The notes under the pieces were generated by a model, which saw only the letters and a list, made by a program, of their open reading frames with translations, was not told the origin of the DNA and did no database searches. A stretch of 64,000 bases of DNA from Allobosea sp. Its GTDB lineage: Bacteria > Pseudomonadota > Alphaproteobacteria > Rhizobiales > Beijerinckiaceae. Below, one piece after another: positions 45,941 to 54,705 of the stretch (its first letter is position 1; each line of letters begins with the position of its first letter). The position numbers were made by a program, and so were the translations under genes. Where the stretch lies: positions 146,533-210,532 of the forward strand of contig JAAEQB010000034.1 in assembly GCA_024231975.1 (NCBI GenBank), read 5' to 3'.

Positions 45941-46106
45941 CTTCCACGGGCAAGCCCCGGTCTTCCCACGGGCCTCTGGACCAGACGGCGCTGGGAGAGG
46001 CCAGGGAGACCGTCCTTCTTTGGCTTCCACGGGCAAGCCACGGCCTTCCCACAGATTTTGTGGTGGGACGCCGTAGGGAGAGGCTAGGGAGACGGTTGGT
46101 GTCTTC
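45941..46106. repeat. 83-bp imperfect tandem duplication
   Basis: The first unit (45941-46023) and second unit (46024-46106) begin with the same CTTCCACGGGCAAGCC and share GGGAGAGGC-AGGGAGAC at the same offset, with no gap. Because 83 is not a multiple of three, the repeat is unlikely to be coding. It lies in the 500-bp gap between the 298-residue orphan gene and the AAA+ gene, next to the palindrome array. Confidence 0.75.
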
Positions 46107-46140
46107 GAGGCCTCCGCTTTGGCTATGGCCAGCCGTCCCG

Positions 46141-47037
46141 CTAGACGCGAGGCGGGTGGGCCGCAGCCATGTCGCGGAGCCGATCGCCAACGGAGATCGC
46201 CAGGATCAGGGTTGCCGCCACCTGCGGCGGCGCATCGTTGATCGCCGCGTAGACGTGATCGAGGGCGGCATCGCGGTCGGGCAGGTGCGCGGCGAGGGCC
46301 AGCCTCGCAAGCGCAATGCGCTGCTGCAGGGTCGCCCCCTCAGCCGCCGCACCCGTCAGCCCCCTGTCCTCCGGCGAGAGGTCGCGGCGACGCAGGCTGG
46401 TCCTGAAGCGGCCGGCTATCTCGGCATGATGCTGCGCCTCGCGAACCAGCGCGTCGATATCCGGCTGGGCCTCGAGATAGGCCAGCAGGGTGCCGTGCTC
46501 CTCCAGCCGGTGGATGGTGGCCGGGCTCTCGGCGCCCATCCCCAGCAGACGGGCGATGTAGGAGAGAATGTCCGAAGTGACTTCTTCGGCGTCGATCTCG
46601 CCGAGCTCGAAGGCGATCTCGATCACCTCACGAAGATCGTTGGTTTCCGGCTCCTCGAGCCGGTGCAACATGGCGTGGCCCTGCTCGCGGCGGGCATGCC
46701 GGTCTGCACCGCTCCGGGCCGGGATCAGCGCCACCGCGATGCTGGCGACGGAGTTGAGCCGGACGACAGCGTGGAGCTGGCCGACATTCTGGAAGAAGAT
46801 GTCGGGATCGCTGCCGTCGGTCAGCGCGATGAAGCGCTCGTGCTCCTGAGCGTGCTGGAATGCGCGCGTCGTCATCGCAACGATGGCCGGCGGATGGGAG
46901 AAGAATCCGGCATAGTCGCGCAGCGTCGGCGCGTTGAGCGTCACGGCAGCGAGCTCGTCGATGACGGGACGCAGGGTCCTGTCGATCCTGAGGTCGCGCA
47001 GGGTCGCTGGCGCCCGCTCGCGGTGGGATTTGGTCAT
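46141..47037 (-). CDS. Hypothetical protein, paralogue B, 298 residues
   Basis: Not recognised, but a full-length paralogue of the 302-residue protein at 42437-43345, with the same order of conserved blocks (RPVIDELAAVTL near residue 23, DYAGFF, RHARREQGHAML, a C-terminal ATLILAISVGDRLRDMAAAHP). It is probably all-helical. The middle portion is acidic (EEPETNDLREVIEIAFELGEIDAEE). It lies between the ExoI-like gene and the palindrome array. The two copies flanking the AAA+ gene suggest an old duplication with divergence. Confidence 0.72.
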   Translation of the reverse strand: MTKSHRERAPATLRDLRIDRTLRPVIDELAAVTLNAPTLRDYAGFFSHPPAIVAMTTRAFQHAQEHERFIALTDGSDPDIFFQNVGQLHAVVRLNSVASIAVALIPARSGADRHARREQGHAMLHRLEEPETNDLREVIEIAFELGEIDAEEVTSDILSYIARLLGMGAESPATIHRLEEHGTLLAYLEAQPDIDALVREAQHHAEIAGRFRTSLRRRDLSPEDRGLTGAAAEGATLQQRIALARLALAAHLPDRDAALDHVYAAINDAPPQVAATLILAISVGDRLRDMAAAHPPRV

Positions 47038-47144
47038 GATGTGATCGTCCTGGAATGTCGGCCTGAGTTCCCCGGGGTGTGGTCCCCTTCGCCTCGCCGC
47101 TTCCTCGTCTCGCCCTGCTCGAGCCGCTCCTGTGCCTCGTCATG

Positions 47145-47178
47145 AGAAAAGGGCACGGACCTCGCGGCCGCGCCCTTA
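47145..47178 (-). terminator. Terminator after the ExoI-like gene
   Basis: On the minus strand AAGGGCGCGG and TCCGTGCCCTT pair over ten positions with one mismatch, and TTTTCTC follows. It begins 27 bases after the stop at 47205. Confidence 0.6.
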
Positions 47179-47204
47179 CTGTCTTCATCGTCTGCGGAAG
47201 ACCC

Positions 47205-48626
47205 TTAGTAGGCGGCCAAGACGGGTACTTCCTCCACCCCTTGCGGCAGCGCGTCGCGGCGCTGCAGGAGCCAGGCCCTGATCTGATCGAGCGCAGCCAC
47301 CGAGGCAGGTTCGATCGTCGCGGCCAGTTCATCGCAGCGCACCAGCGCCTTGGGGATGGTCAACCACGGCACCTCGTCCTCGGTCGTGAGGCGGTGCCGC
47401 ATCCAGTCCTGGCCCCGGCGCCGAGCCTCGGGCGAGAGCGCCTCCGGCGCGTTCAGGAAGATCTGCCGAAGCGCCAGGCTGCGCAGCCGTGGATCTCTGA
47501 TGTGCCAGGCGGTGAAGTTCTCGCGGAACTTCCACTCGATCTCGTGGAAACGCTGGCAAGCGGCGACATCGGCGTCCGAGACGAAGCCGCCCGAATAGAG
47601 CTGCGCTTCGGGCCAGGGCGATGCCTCGCGATCGGCGTACTGGTCCTTGAGCGCGAGGGCGAGCTGACGAAGGAATGTCGGGTGTGCCCACAGCGCCCGG
47701 GCCCGATCGCGATAGACATGATCGGGTTCGGGATCGACCAGGGCATGGGCGGCCTGGTGCCAGGCGAACAGGATGGGCATCGCGTTCGTCTTCACCTGCC
47801 GGATTGGCGAGCGCGTCGACCGGATCCGGACGAGCAGGTCCGGGGCGGCCAGGTCGATGAACCCGGCCGGGTCCAGACTGAGGTCGATGCAGACACGGGC
47901 GTTGGGATTGGTAGGCGAACCAATCGTGGGCAGCACCGGCGTCAGGCGGGAGGTTCCGCCCAGGATCAGCGGCTCTCCCGGTTCCATCAGGGCGATCGGG
48001 CCTGATTTCTTGGCGTGACCGAGCATCGTCGCCATCGTCGCTGGCGCCCGGTCAAGCAGGAGCATGAACAGGTCGCGGGTCGCGCGGACGTCGGCGAGGG
48101 CATCGTGCGCGTCGTCCTCGCTAAGCGCGATCCCGTTCGCCCGGCAAACCTCGCCGAGCTTCATCACGTGCTTGCCGGTAGCGTCGCACGGGATAACGAC
48201 GGCGTCAGGCTCCAAGAGGGCCACGGCGCGTAACATGGTCAGGACATCGGCCCTGCCGTGGCCGGTCAGCGACGCTGCGTAGGGTGGCAGCAAAGACTGA
48301 AACAGCGAAGTCCGGACCAATTCCTCGTCATAGCGGATAGAATTGTAGCCGACTAACATAAAAGGCCTGCAGTCGGTGATGATCCGGACGATCTGCGTCA
48401 TCATCTCTAGATGGCTCAGTGGCTGGTCCTCCAGCATTGCCGGCGTGATGCCGGTGACGAGGAGTGCCTCCGGCGATGGCACGACGTGCTCCGGCAGGCG
48501 ACAGCGCAGGGTCAGTTCGCGCTGAACGCGGTGCTCGGTGTCGGTTTGCAGAAAAGCCCCCTGCAAAGGCACGTCAAAACGGGTATCAAGTCCGCTGGAT
48601 TCCAGATCGAAGTAGACAAATCCCAT
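47205..48626 (-). CDS. sbcB: Exodeoxyribonuclease I-like 3'-5' exonuclease
   Basis: The 473-residue protein matches E. coli ExoI in length and motif order: FVYFDLESSGLD (Asp and Glu), LLVTGITPAMLEDQPLS, LVGYNSIRYDEELVR, and HDALADVRATRDLF (His and Asp of the DEDDh site), followed by a long C-terminal ExoI domain. It should degrade single-stranded DNA from the 3' end. ExoI is mainly known from gammaproteobacteria, so a copy on an alphaproteobacterial element is notable. The ATG (MGFVYFDLESSG) lies five bases after the stop of the upstream 144-residue gene. Confidence 0.88.
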   Translation of the reverse strand: MGFVYFDLESSGLDTRFDVPLQGAFLQTDTEHRVQRELTLRCRLPEHVVPSPEALLVTGITPAMLEDQPLSHLEMMTQIVRIITDCRPFMLVGYNSIRYDEELVRTSLFQSLLPPYAASLTGHGRADVLTMLRAVALLEPDAVVIPCDATGKHVMKLGEVCRANGIALSEDDAHDALADVRATRDLFMLLLDRAPATMATMLGHAKKSGPIALMEPGEPLILGGTSRLTPVLPTIGSPTNPNARVCIDLSLDPAGFIDLAAPDLLVRIRSTRSPIRQVKTNAMPILFAWHQAAHALVDPEPDHVYRDRARALWAHPTFLRQLALALKDQYADREASPWPEAQLYSGGFVSDADVAACQRFHEIEWKFRENFTAWHIRDPRLRSLALRQIFLNAPEALSPEARRRGQDWMRHRLTTEDEVPWLTIPKALVRCDELAATIEPASVAALDQIRAWLLQRRDALPQGVEEVPVLAAY

Positions 48627-48631
48627 GGCGG

Positions 48632-49066
48632 TCACTGCGTCCGGCCGAACGGCTGGTCGAGCGGCAGGAGCACGATGTTCAGGCGCTCCGCATCGGCCTT
48701 CATCGCCGCCTCGACCATGATGACCGCATGCGAGCGCGCGACCTCGCCTTCAACCTGCCCCATCGTCTCGTAGGCATGCACCTTCAGGGCCAGCACCTCG
48801 CGGAGCGTGGTCGGCGTCTCGGCCATGAGCAGCGCCATCCTCCGCGCCGCGATGCGGGCGCCTTCCGCCAACTGCCGGCCGTTCAGGCCGTAGTCGCTGA
48901 AGAGGCGCTCGGGCGACTCGTCCAGCAGCATCGCATGGGCGTGGGCCGCCTCCCATTTGAGGAAGAGGCTATCGGCGCTCTGCGGGGACGCATAGGCCCG
49001 GGCATAGAGCCGCATCTCATGGTCCTCTGGGCGCGCGCTGTCGGCGCCGGTCGTCTTGGTCGTCAT
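48632..49066 (-). CDS. Hypothetical protein upstream of the ExoI-like gene, 144 residues
   Basis: Not recognised. It is a small helical protein rich in Ala, Glu, Met and Arg (WEAAHAHAMLLDESPERLF, then ARIAARRMALLMAETPTTLREVL). Its composition and general style resemble the larger orphan proteins of this block, although I cannot align them with confidence. It is the first gene of a two-gene operon with the ExoI-like exonuclease, five bases apart, so it may modulate that enzyme. Confidence 0.65.
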   Translation of the reverse strand: MTTKTTGADSARPEDHEMRLYARAYASPQSADSLFLKWEAAHAHAMLLDESPERLFSDYGLNGRQLAEGARIAARRMALLMAETPTTLREVLALKVHAYETMGQVEGEVARSHAVIMVEAAMKADAERLNIVLLPLDQPFGRTQ

Positions 49067-49425
49067 GGAAAAGAATCCGTCTTGGATATCAGGCCCGCGG
49101 CCGCCCTCGTCGGGGCATGCTCATGGGGGTTCTCGTCATCGAGTTCCGATTTTCCCTCTTCTTGCCTTCGTCCAATTGGGGTCGCTCAGTCACGCCCACG
49201 GCTGGCGCTGCGCCTTCCGTGCAGGACGGGATTGGTTGCGGGCTCAAACCCGGCGGACATGCAATCGAATTGATCTACCACCACGGCACTCGCAGCCACG
49301 TCTTGGCCGACGTCTCTCCTGTGGAGTTGCACAACGCGAATGACAGGCGCGCGCGCTCCTGGGCAGCGAATCGAAACCTGCGCGATAGTTGTCGTCCTCG
49401 GCGATAGGCGCCGAGGAGAAAGACT
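49067..49425. other. Divergent gap between the ExoI operon and the 140-residue gene, 359 bp
   Basis: No gene is convincing here. Frames on both strands cross it without ribosome sites. It should carry promoters for both flanking genes. A weak tRNA T-arm-like segment near 49240 is discussed under rejected items. Confidence 0.35.
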
Positions 49426-49848
49426 ATGGTGTGTTCTGTCTGTGTTGAGCGTGGCAACGACCTCTATGAGAATGCCACGGGAGTCATGAAGCTCGTTGCT
49501 TCGCGTCCGTCCGAACATGGTGTCCTGCTTCTGCAGATCATCGTGAGCGCGGATCTGGTTTTCGGCGTCTGGAACCAGCCCGGCGAGAAGGGCTTGTTCA
49601 GCATGGTGATCAAGGGCGACGGCTACGTCGACCGCAAGACCGCGGGCACCATGCCGCCTGCGCGATGGGCGGCGATTCCGTGCCGCAACATGAAGGAGGC
49701 CATCGGCTATCGGGCCCTGTTCGGCGCCGACAGCTGCCGTCCCGACGGCAAGGCATGGAAGCTGCACCGTGGCCCCGAGATCCGGGCCGACCACAAGAGT
49801 GAAGTGATGTGGCCGAGCCCGGCGGGCAGCGCCAATCATCATCACTAG
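49426..49848 (+). CDS. Hypothetical protein, 140 residues
   Basis: Not recognised. GAGGAGAAAG lies four bases before the ATG, one of the best ribosome sites in the element. The product has a beta-rich N-terminal half (HGVLLLQIIVSADLVFGVW, FSMVIKGDGYVDRK) and a C-terminal segment with WAAIPCRNMKEAIGYRALFG, ending in a His tail. A long open frame on the other strand (49186-49872) overlaps it, but has no ribosome site and an implausible composition. Confidence 0.55.
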   Translation: MVCSVCVERGNDLYENATGVMKLVASRPSEHGVLLLQIIVSADLVFGVWNQPGEKGLFSMVIKGDGYVDRKTAGTMPPARWAAIPCRNMKEAIGYRALFGADSCRPDGKAWKLHRGPEIRADHKSEVMWPSPAGSANHHH

Positions 49849-51580
49849 CCGCAGAGGAAATGCGCGCGCCAAGGTTCAAAGGCGCTGCAGTCGGCCGAGC
49901 AGATGCACGCCGGCTGCAGCATGAACTGATGCGGAGAGGGCCGTAGTTGGCCGATTCCGTTGAAGAAGTCGGTGTTGCTGCGAACTCGAAGTTCTGATTC
50001 AGTCGTCCTTGTGGAGGCGGTGCGATGCTGGGCAAGCTACCGACGGTGCCGTCATGACAGCGTCAGCAATCCATGGTTGCTGAGCGTCGGTATTCGCGCT
50101 TTTCTACGGGATCACGGCGACGGCGAGGGACCCATGGCGAGGATCGTGTCTGCATGTGCGTACGCCAACAACGAGGTGGCGTTCATCGCCTGGGACGTCG
50201 ACGAGCTCATTCCCGGGTGCCTTGGTTTCGACGTCACCCGCGTCTACCTCGCCGACGACGGCACGGTCCAAGAACGTACGCGGTGCGCCGCCTGGGTCGG
50301 ATTCAAGGGCCAGAGCAACCCGCATTGGATCCCGCAGGACACCGGCGTGTGGCCGGTGCAGAAGCTCTCCTGGCGCGACCTCACCTTGCGCAAGAAGCGC
50401 AACGGCGCGCGTCGCCGTCCTGACGAGGTGCGGGTCCGCTACGAAATCCGACCCGTCGGTGACTGGAAGCCGGGCTTGGATCGCGCGCCCGACCCTACGC
50501 CCAAGCGGGTCAAGGTCGCCGAGCTCGACAACCAGAAGAAGCCGGTCAAATTGCCCGACGGCAAGATCAAGATGATCGAAGTCGACGCCTATGAGGGCCG
50601 ACCGCGGCCGCTCGGCTACCTCACCGAAGCGGTCGCGACCAACGACATCCTGATCACCAGCCGGCGCGGGGCGTTTCGCAGTACCTTCACCAACGGCATC
50701 CTGGCAGCCCAGTGGTTGCGCAACGTCCTCCTCGAGGACGGCGTCATCGAGCCCGACGAGCTGTTCGATAAGCTCTCGGATCCCGACGATCCGCATCGCA
50801 AGTACCTGGCCGGCGACGTTCTGCCGCTGCTCCACGAGCTGTTCGCGCGGCCCGGCGAGTTCTACCTCGGCCTTTACGAGCTGGAAGACGCGGAGCTCAT
50901 CAACCTCCTCGTCGCGAACGCAACGCGCATCCACGTGATCCTGGCCAACACCTCGGCCGACAAGGGCGTCTGGGACAAGCGCAACGCCGCCGCCCGACAG
51001 GCACTGATCGACGCAGGCGTCGATCTCCAGCACCGGATGTTCAACAACGCCACCCACATCGGGCACAACAAGTTCGTCGTCCACGTGCCTCCCGCCGGCG
51101 CGCCCCGCGCCGTCTTCACTGGCAGCACCAACTGGACCTCGACCGGCGTCGCCGGCCAGACCAACAACGCGTTGCTGATCGAGGATGATGGCGCCGCCAA
51201 GGCCTTCTTCGATTACTGGACGCGCCTGAAGGCCGATGCCCTCGACGTCCCCGTCCCGTTTGGCAAGCCGATGAAGGACGCCCAGCAGGGCGCCGCCTTC
51301 CGCGCCGCCAACAAGACCCCGGTCACGGTTGCGCTCGGCGGCGACGCGTCGCTGACCACGTGGTTCTCACCGAACATGGCCAAGCGCAGCAAGGGCAAGG
51401 AAGCGCCGCCGGACCTGGTCGAAGTCTACCGCCGCATGCGGATGGCCAAGCATGCCATCCTCTTCCTCGCCTTCTATCCGGGGCAGAGGGGCAAGGACTG
51501 CATCATCGGCGAGGCCGTCGACATCGGTCTGAAGGACCGCAGGCTGATCGTCACGGGTGCGGTCTCGAGCCCCAACGCCA

Positions 51581-51588
51581 TGCCCAAC
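51581..51588. repeat. Left copy of the 8-bp target duplication (TGCCCAAC)
   Basis: The same eight bases are found at the right end of the IS at 54125-54132. An 8-bp duplication is the known mark of IS66-family insertion. Confidence 0.9.
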
Positions 51589-51612
51589 GTAACCCTCCGC
51601 TGAGGGCCACGG

Positions 51613-53247
51613 TCAGGCTGCTTTGACGTTCTCGGCGCAGTGCCGCCAGTTCCAGGGCAGAAGCTCGCTCAGACGGTTCTGCGGGATCTCGGCGATGCGG
51701 GCGAGAGCGTCGGCGAGCCAGGCTTGCGGATCGACGTTGTTTAGCCTGGCGGTGCCAATGAGGCTGTACATGACGGCTGCGCGCTCGGCGCCGCGGTCTG
51801 ATCCGGCGAAGAGCCAGGCCTTGCGGCCGAGCGCGATGCCACGCAGCGCCCGCTCGGCGGCATTGTTCGTGAGGCAGACGCGGCCGTCGTCGAGGAAGCG
51901 GGTGAAGCCGTCCCAACGCCGGAGCATGTAATCCATGGCCTGGGCGACGGGAGCGTGCCGCGAGAGCTTCGCGCGATGCTCACGCATCCAGGCATCGAGC
52001 CCGGCGACGAGGGGAGCGCTGCACTCCCGGCGAACGGCCCGACGTTGCCCTGCCGCCATGCCGTTGATCTCGCGCTCGATGTCGAAGAGCGCGTCGATGC
52101 GGGTGACGGCCTCGAAGGCGATCGGCGAGATCGGCGCGACCTTGGTTCCGCGCCGGGTATTGGCGGCGATATCGGCCAGCACGAAGAACTTGCGCCGGGC
52201 GTGGGCCCAGCACAGCGCCTCCAGGATCGGCCCTGGCTGGCGGTCGGTCGCGAGCAGCCGGTTGTAGCCGGCATAGGCGTCGGCCTGCAGGATACCGGCG
52301 AAGACGCGCAAATGCTCTTCGGGGTGGTCGCCCGAACGGTCGCGCGAGGCCCGGAACAGCACGGCCGGTGGATCGGCGCCGCCGAAGGGCCGGTCGTCGC
52401 GAACATAGACCCAGGCCCGGCCGGTGTCGGTCTTGCCCTTCGCCAGGATTGGCACGGGGGTGTCATCGCCATGCAGCCTTTCGGCCGCCATGACATGGTG
52501 TTCGATCAGCCTATGGAGCGGCCGCAGCGCCGTGGCGCAGGCGCCGACATGATCAGCCAGCGTCGACAGGGGCAGATCGATGCCCTCGCGGGCATAGCGT
52601 TCGCTCTGCCGGTTCAAGGGCTGGTGCTGCCCATACTTCTCGAACAGCAACATCGCCAGCAGGTTTGGACCGACATGGCCGCGCGGGATGACGTGGAACG
52701 GCGCCGGCGGCTGAGCGATCGCCTCGCATGCCCGGCAGGAGAAGCGCTCCCGCACCGTCTGGATCACCTTCCACTGGCGCGGGATCACTTCCAGCGTCTC
52801 GGTCACATCCTCGCCGAGTTTGACCAGCTTCAACGAGCCGCAGCACGGGCAGCTCGCCGGCGCGGTGACGACGATGCGTTCGCGCGGCAGGTGTTCCGGG
52901 AAGGGCTTGCGCGTCGACCGCTGGCGCTGGAAGACCGCAACGCTCGTCGATCGTGCGGCCGCTTCCGCGGCCAGTTCATCCTCGCTGGCATCGGCCTCCA
53001 GATCCTCGAGCTGCATCTCCATCTGGTCGAGGAGCCTAGCCTTGCGCTCCGAGCGCGTGCCGTAGAGCTCGCGCCGCAGCTTCTCGATCTCCAGCTTGAG
53101 CCGCGAGATCAGGGCATCCGTGCTGCTGTTGGCTGCCTGCGCACGGGCTGCCGTCGCCTCGGCCTCCAGACGCGCGGCACGCTCCGCCAGGATCGTCGCA
53201 TGGGCGGCGGCAAGATCGTCAGGGAGCGATTCAGGTGGGGCTGTCAC
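51613..53247 (-). CDS. tnpC: IS66-family transposase
   Basis: The 544-residue protein has the N-terminal coiled helix, the zinc-finger pattern ASCPCCGSLKL with FSCRACEAI, the region HGDDTPVPILAKGKTDTGRAWVYVRDDRP with catalytic Asp, LQADAYAGYN with a second Asp, WAHARRKF, and CLTNNAAERALRGIALGRKAWLFAGS with the last Glu. This is the DDE layout of IS66 TnpC. Its stop lies just inside the left inverted repeat. Confidence 0.96.
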   Translation of the reverse strand: MTAPPESLPDDLAAAHATILAERAARLEAEATAARAQAANSSTDALISRLKLEIEKLRRELYGTRSERKARLLDQMEMQLEDLEADASEDELAAEAAARSTSVAVFQRQRSTRKPFPEHLPRERIVVTAPASCPCCGSLKLVKLGEDVTETLEVIPRQWKVIQTVRERFSCRACEAIAQPPAPFHVIPRGHVGPNLLAMLLFEKYGQHQPLNRQSERYAREGIDLPLSTLADHVGACATALRPLHRLIEHHVMAAERLHGDDTPVPILAKGKTDTGRAWVYVRDDRPFGGADPPAVLFRASRDRSGDHPEEHLRVFAGILQADAYAGYNRLLATDRQPGPILEALCWAHARRKFFVLADIAANTRRGTKVAPISPIAFEAVTRIDALFDIEREINGMAAGQRRAVRRECSAPLVAGLDAWMREHRAKLSRHAPVAQAMDYMLRRWDGFTRFLDDGRVCLTNNAAERALRGIALGRKAWLFAGSDRGAERAAVMYSLIGTARLNNVDPQAWLADALARIAEIPQNRLSELLPWNWRHCAENVKAA

Positions 53248-53291
53248 ACCCCGATGGAATCACATCCACGATCGCCTGCAAGGGCTTTTCC

Positions 53292-53639
53292 TCAGCCCGT
53301 CGCGGCCGGTCGCCAAGCTTTTTGCGGCATCCGCCAATCGATCCCTTCGAGCAGATAGCCGAGTTGCGCCGGCGTGATCGTCACGACGCCATCGGCGGGA
53401 GACGGCCACAGGAAGCGGCCATGTTCCAGGCGCTTCGAGAACAGGCAGGCGCCCTGGCCATCATGCCAGACGACCTTGATCAGATCGCCGCGCCGGCCAC
53501 GAAAGACGAAGAGATGACCACCATGGGGATCGTGCTTCAGCGTCTCCTGCACTACCAGCACAAGACCGGCGAAGCCTTTCCTCATATCGGTGTGGCCCGT
53601 CGCCAGCCACACCCGCACGCCGCTTGGAACCGGGATCAT
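53292..53639 (-). CDS. tnpB: IS66 accessory protein TnpB
   Basis: The 115-residue protein has the Orf2 family signature VRVWLATGHTDMRKGFAGL and HLFVFRGRRGDLIKVVWHDGQGACLF. It is required with TnpA and TnpC for transposition in studied IS66 elements. Its start overlaps the tnpA stop (ATGA). Confidence 0.95.
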   Translation of the reverse strand: MIPVPSGVRVWLATGHTDMRKGFAGLVLVVQETLKHDPHGGHLFVFRGRRGDLIKVVWHDGQGACLFSKRLEHGRFLWPSPADGVVTITPAQLGYLLEGIDWRMPQKAWRPAATG

Positions 53640-54046
53640 CGCGGACCCAGCACATCCAGAACTCGGCGCAACGTCTCGACATCGACGTCGCCGTCGACAC
53701 GGACGCGCTTTCCACCGACCAACTCGATCTCGATGATGCCGCGCTTACCGCGCCCGCGCGGCCGTCCTCGCCGCGGAGCGGGAGCACGTGCTTCCGGCGG
53801 AGGTGACGATGGCGGATCGGGCTCCATCACCACCGGGAGGAACTGCGCAAGGGGGGGCTCGATCCGATCGCAGAGATCCTTGCGCCACCGGAACAGCTGG
53901 CTCACGTGAATGCCAGCGGCGCGGGCAATCTCCGACGAGGAAACACCAGGCTCGAACGATGCCGCGACAAGCCGCTCCTTGTCCTCTCGCGACCACCGAC
54001 GCCGGCGCTCGACCGACGTGATCACCTCGACACGAGACGAAGTCAT
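53636..54046 (-). CDS. tnpA: IS66 accessory protein TnpA
   Basis: The 136-residue protein has a transposase-type helix-turn-helix (RRRRWSREDKERLVAASFEP, then IARAAGIHVSQLFRWRKDL), an Arg/Pro-rich linker, and the C-terminal segment IIEIELVGGKRVRVDGDVDVETLRRVLDVL typical of the IS66 Orf1 protein. Confidence 0.93.
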   Translation of the reverse strand: MTSSRVEVITSVERRRRWSREDKERLVAASFEPGVSSSEIARAAGIHVSQLFRWRKDLCDRIEPPLAQFLPVVMEPDPPSSPPPEARAPAPRRGRPRGRGKRGIIEIELVGGKRVRVDGDVDVETLRRVLDVLGPR

Positions 54047-54124
54047 AGAGCTACTCCTAGGATTATCCCTAGGACTTCAGCCCTTCCTCAGCACCAAACA
54101 AGGCGGCCCTCGCCGGAGGCGTAC

Positions 54125-54132
54125 TGCCCAAC
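54125..54132. repeat. Right copy of the 8-bp target duplication (TGCCCAAC)
   Basis: Identical to 51581-51588 and in the same reading frame of the disrupted phospholipase D-like gene. Confidence 0.9.
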
Positions 54133-54705
54133 TACGAGCCGAAGGACAAGAACGACAAGGACGACCCGGACGACGATATCTCGGCGATCTCGCCCCACAC
54201 CTTCAAAGACGCCAACGTCGAGATCGTCCGCGCCTCGCGCATTGACGATCGCAGTCTGCTGAAGGATTTCGGGGCCGAAAAGATGACCGCCAAGGCGGTC
54301 GGCGCCATCATCCACGACAAAATCCTGGTCATCGATCCGCTGTCGGACGACTGCACCGTCGTGCTGGGCAGCCATAATCTCGGTTTCAAAGCGTCATATT
54401 CGAACGACGAGAACATGGTCATTGTCAGCGGCGACCGCGACCTGGCGGCGGCCTATGCGGTCCATGTGCTCGACGTCTACGATCACTATCGGTTCAGGGC
54501 GATCGAAGCGGAGCGAAGGCGCCTGCGGCAGAAGGGCTGGGGCGGCTTCCTTGAGCTCGACGACAAATGGCTCGCACCCTACGCCAACGGCGAGAAGGGC
54601 GAACTGGGACGATATTTCGCCAATCCGCCGCGAGATTGATCCGCCGGGTGGCAAGGTGGTTATGCGCCGCCGGTTGTTGCGCGGTCGTCGGTGTTTCAAT
54701 CGCGC

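Larger units (their letters stand above)
51589..54124 (-). mobile_element. Intact IS66-family insertion sequence, 2536 bp
   Basis: The left end is GTAACCCTCCGCTGAGGGCC, and the right end read inward is GTACGCCTCCGGCGAGGGCC, identical at 16 of 20 positions and starting with the family's GTA. The element holds tnpA, tnpB and tnpC in the standard order on the minus strand and is flanked by TGCCCAAC on both sides. All three genes are open, so it may still be active. Confidence 0.93.
50134..54639 (+). pseudogene. Phospholipase D-like protein gene, split by an IS66-family element
   Basis: The first part (50134-51588) starts at MARIVSACAYANNEVAF after a GAGGGA site and includes one phospholipase D half: HNKFVVHV followed by GSTNWTSTG. 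The second part (from 54133) has the other half: HDKILVIDP followed by GSHNLG. The first motif lacks the usual Asp, while the second is complete. Removing the 2536-bp IS and one 8-bp duplicate joins ...NAMPN to YEPKDKND... in frame and gives 653 residues. PLD-fold proteins include nucleases, lipases and toxins; which this was is unknown. As it stands the first part ends at a stop inside the IS (51601-51603). Confidence 0.88.

Noticed and set aside
49220..49300. Possible tRNA-like segment on the minus strand (GGTAGATC and GGGTTTGAGCCC)
   Set aside because: The T-arm-like stem has the wrong loop size and I could not form an acceptor stem or anticodon arm.
49186..49872. Minus-strand frame of 228 codons opposite the 140-residue gene
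   Set aside because: It has no ribosome site and an Arg/His-rich composition, while the plus-strand frame has GAGGAGAAAG four bases before its ATG.
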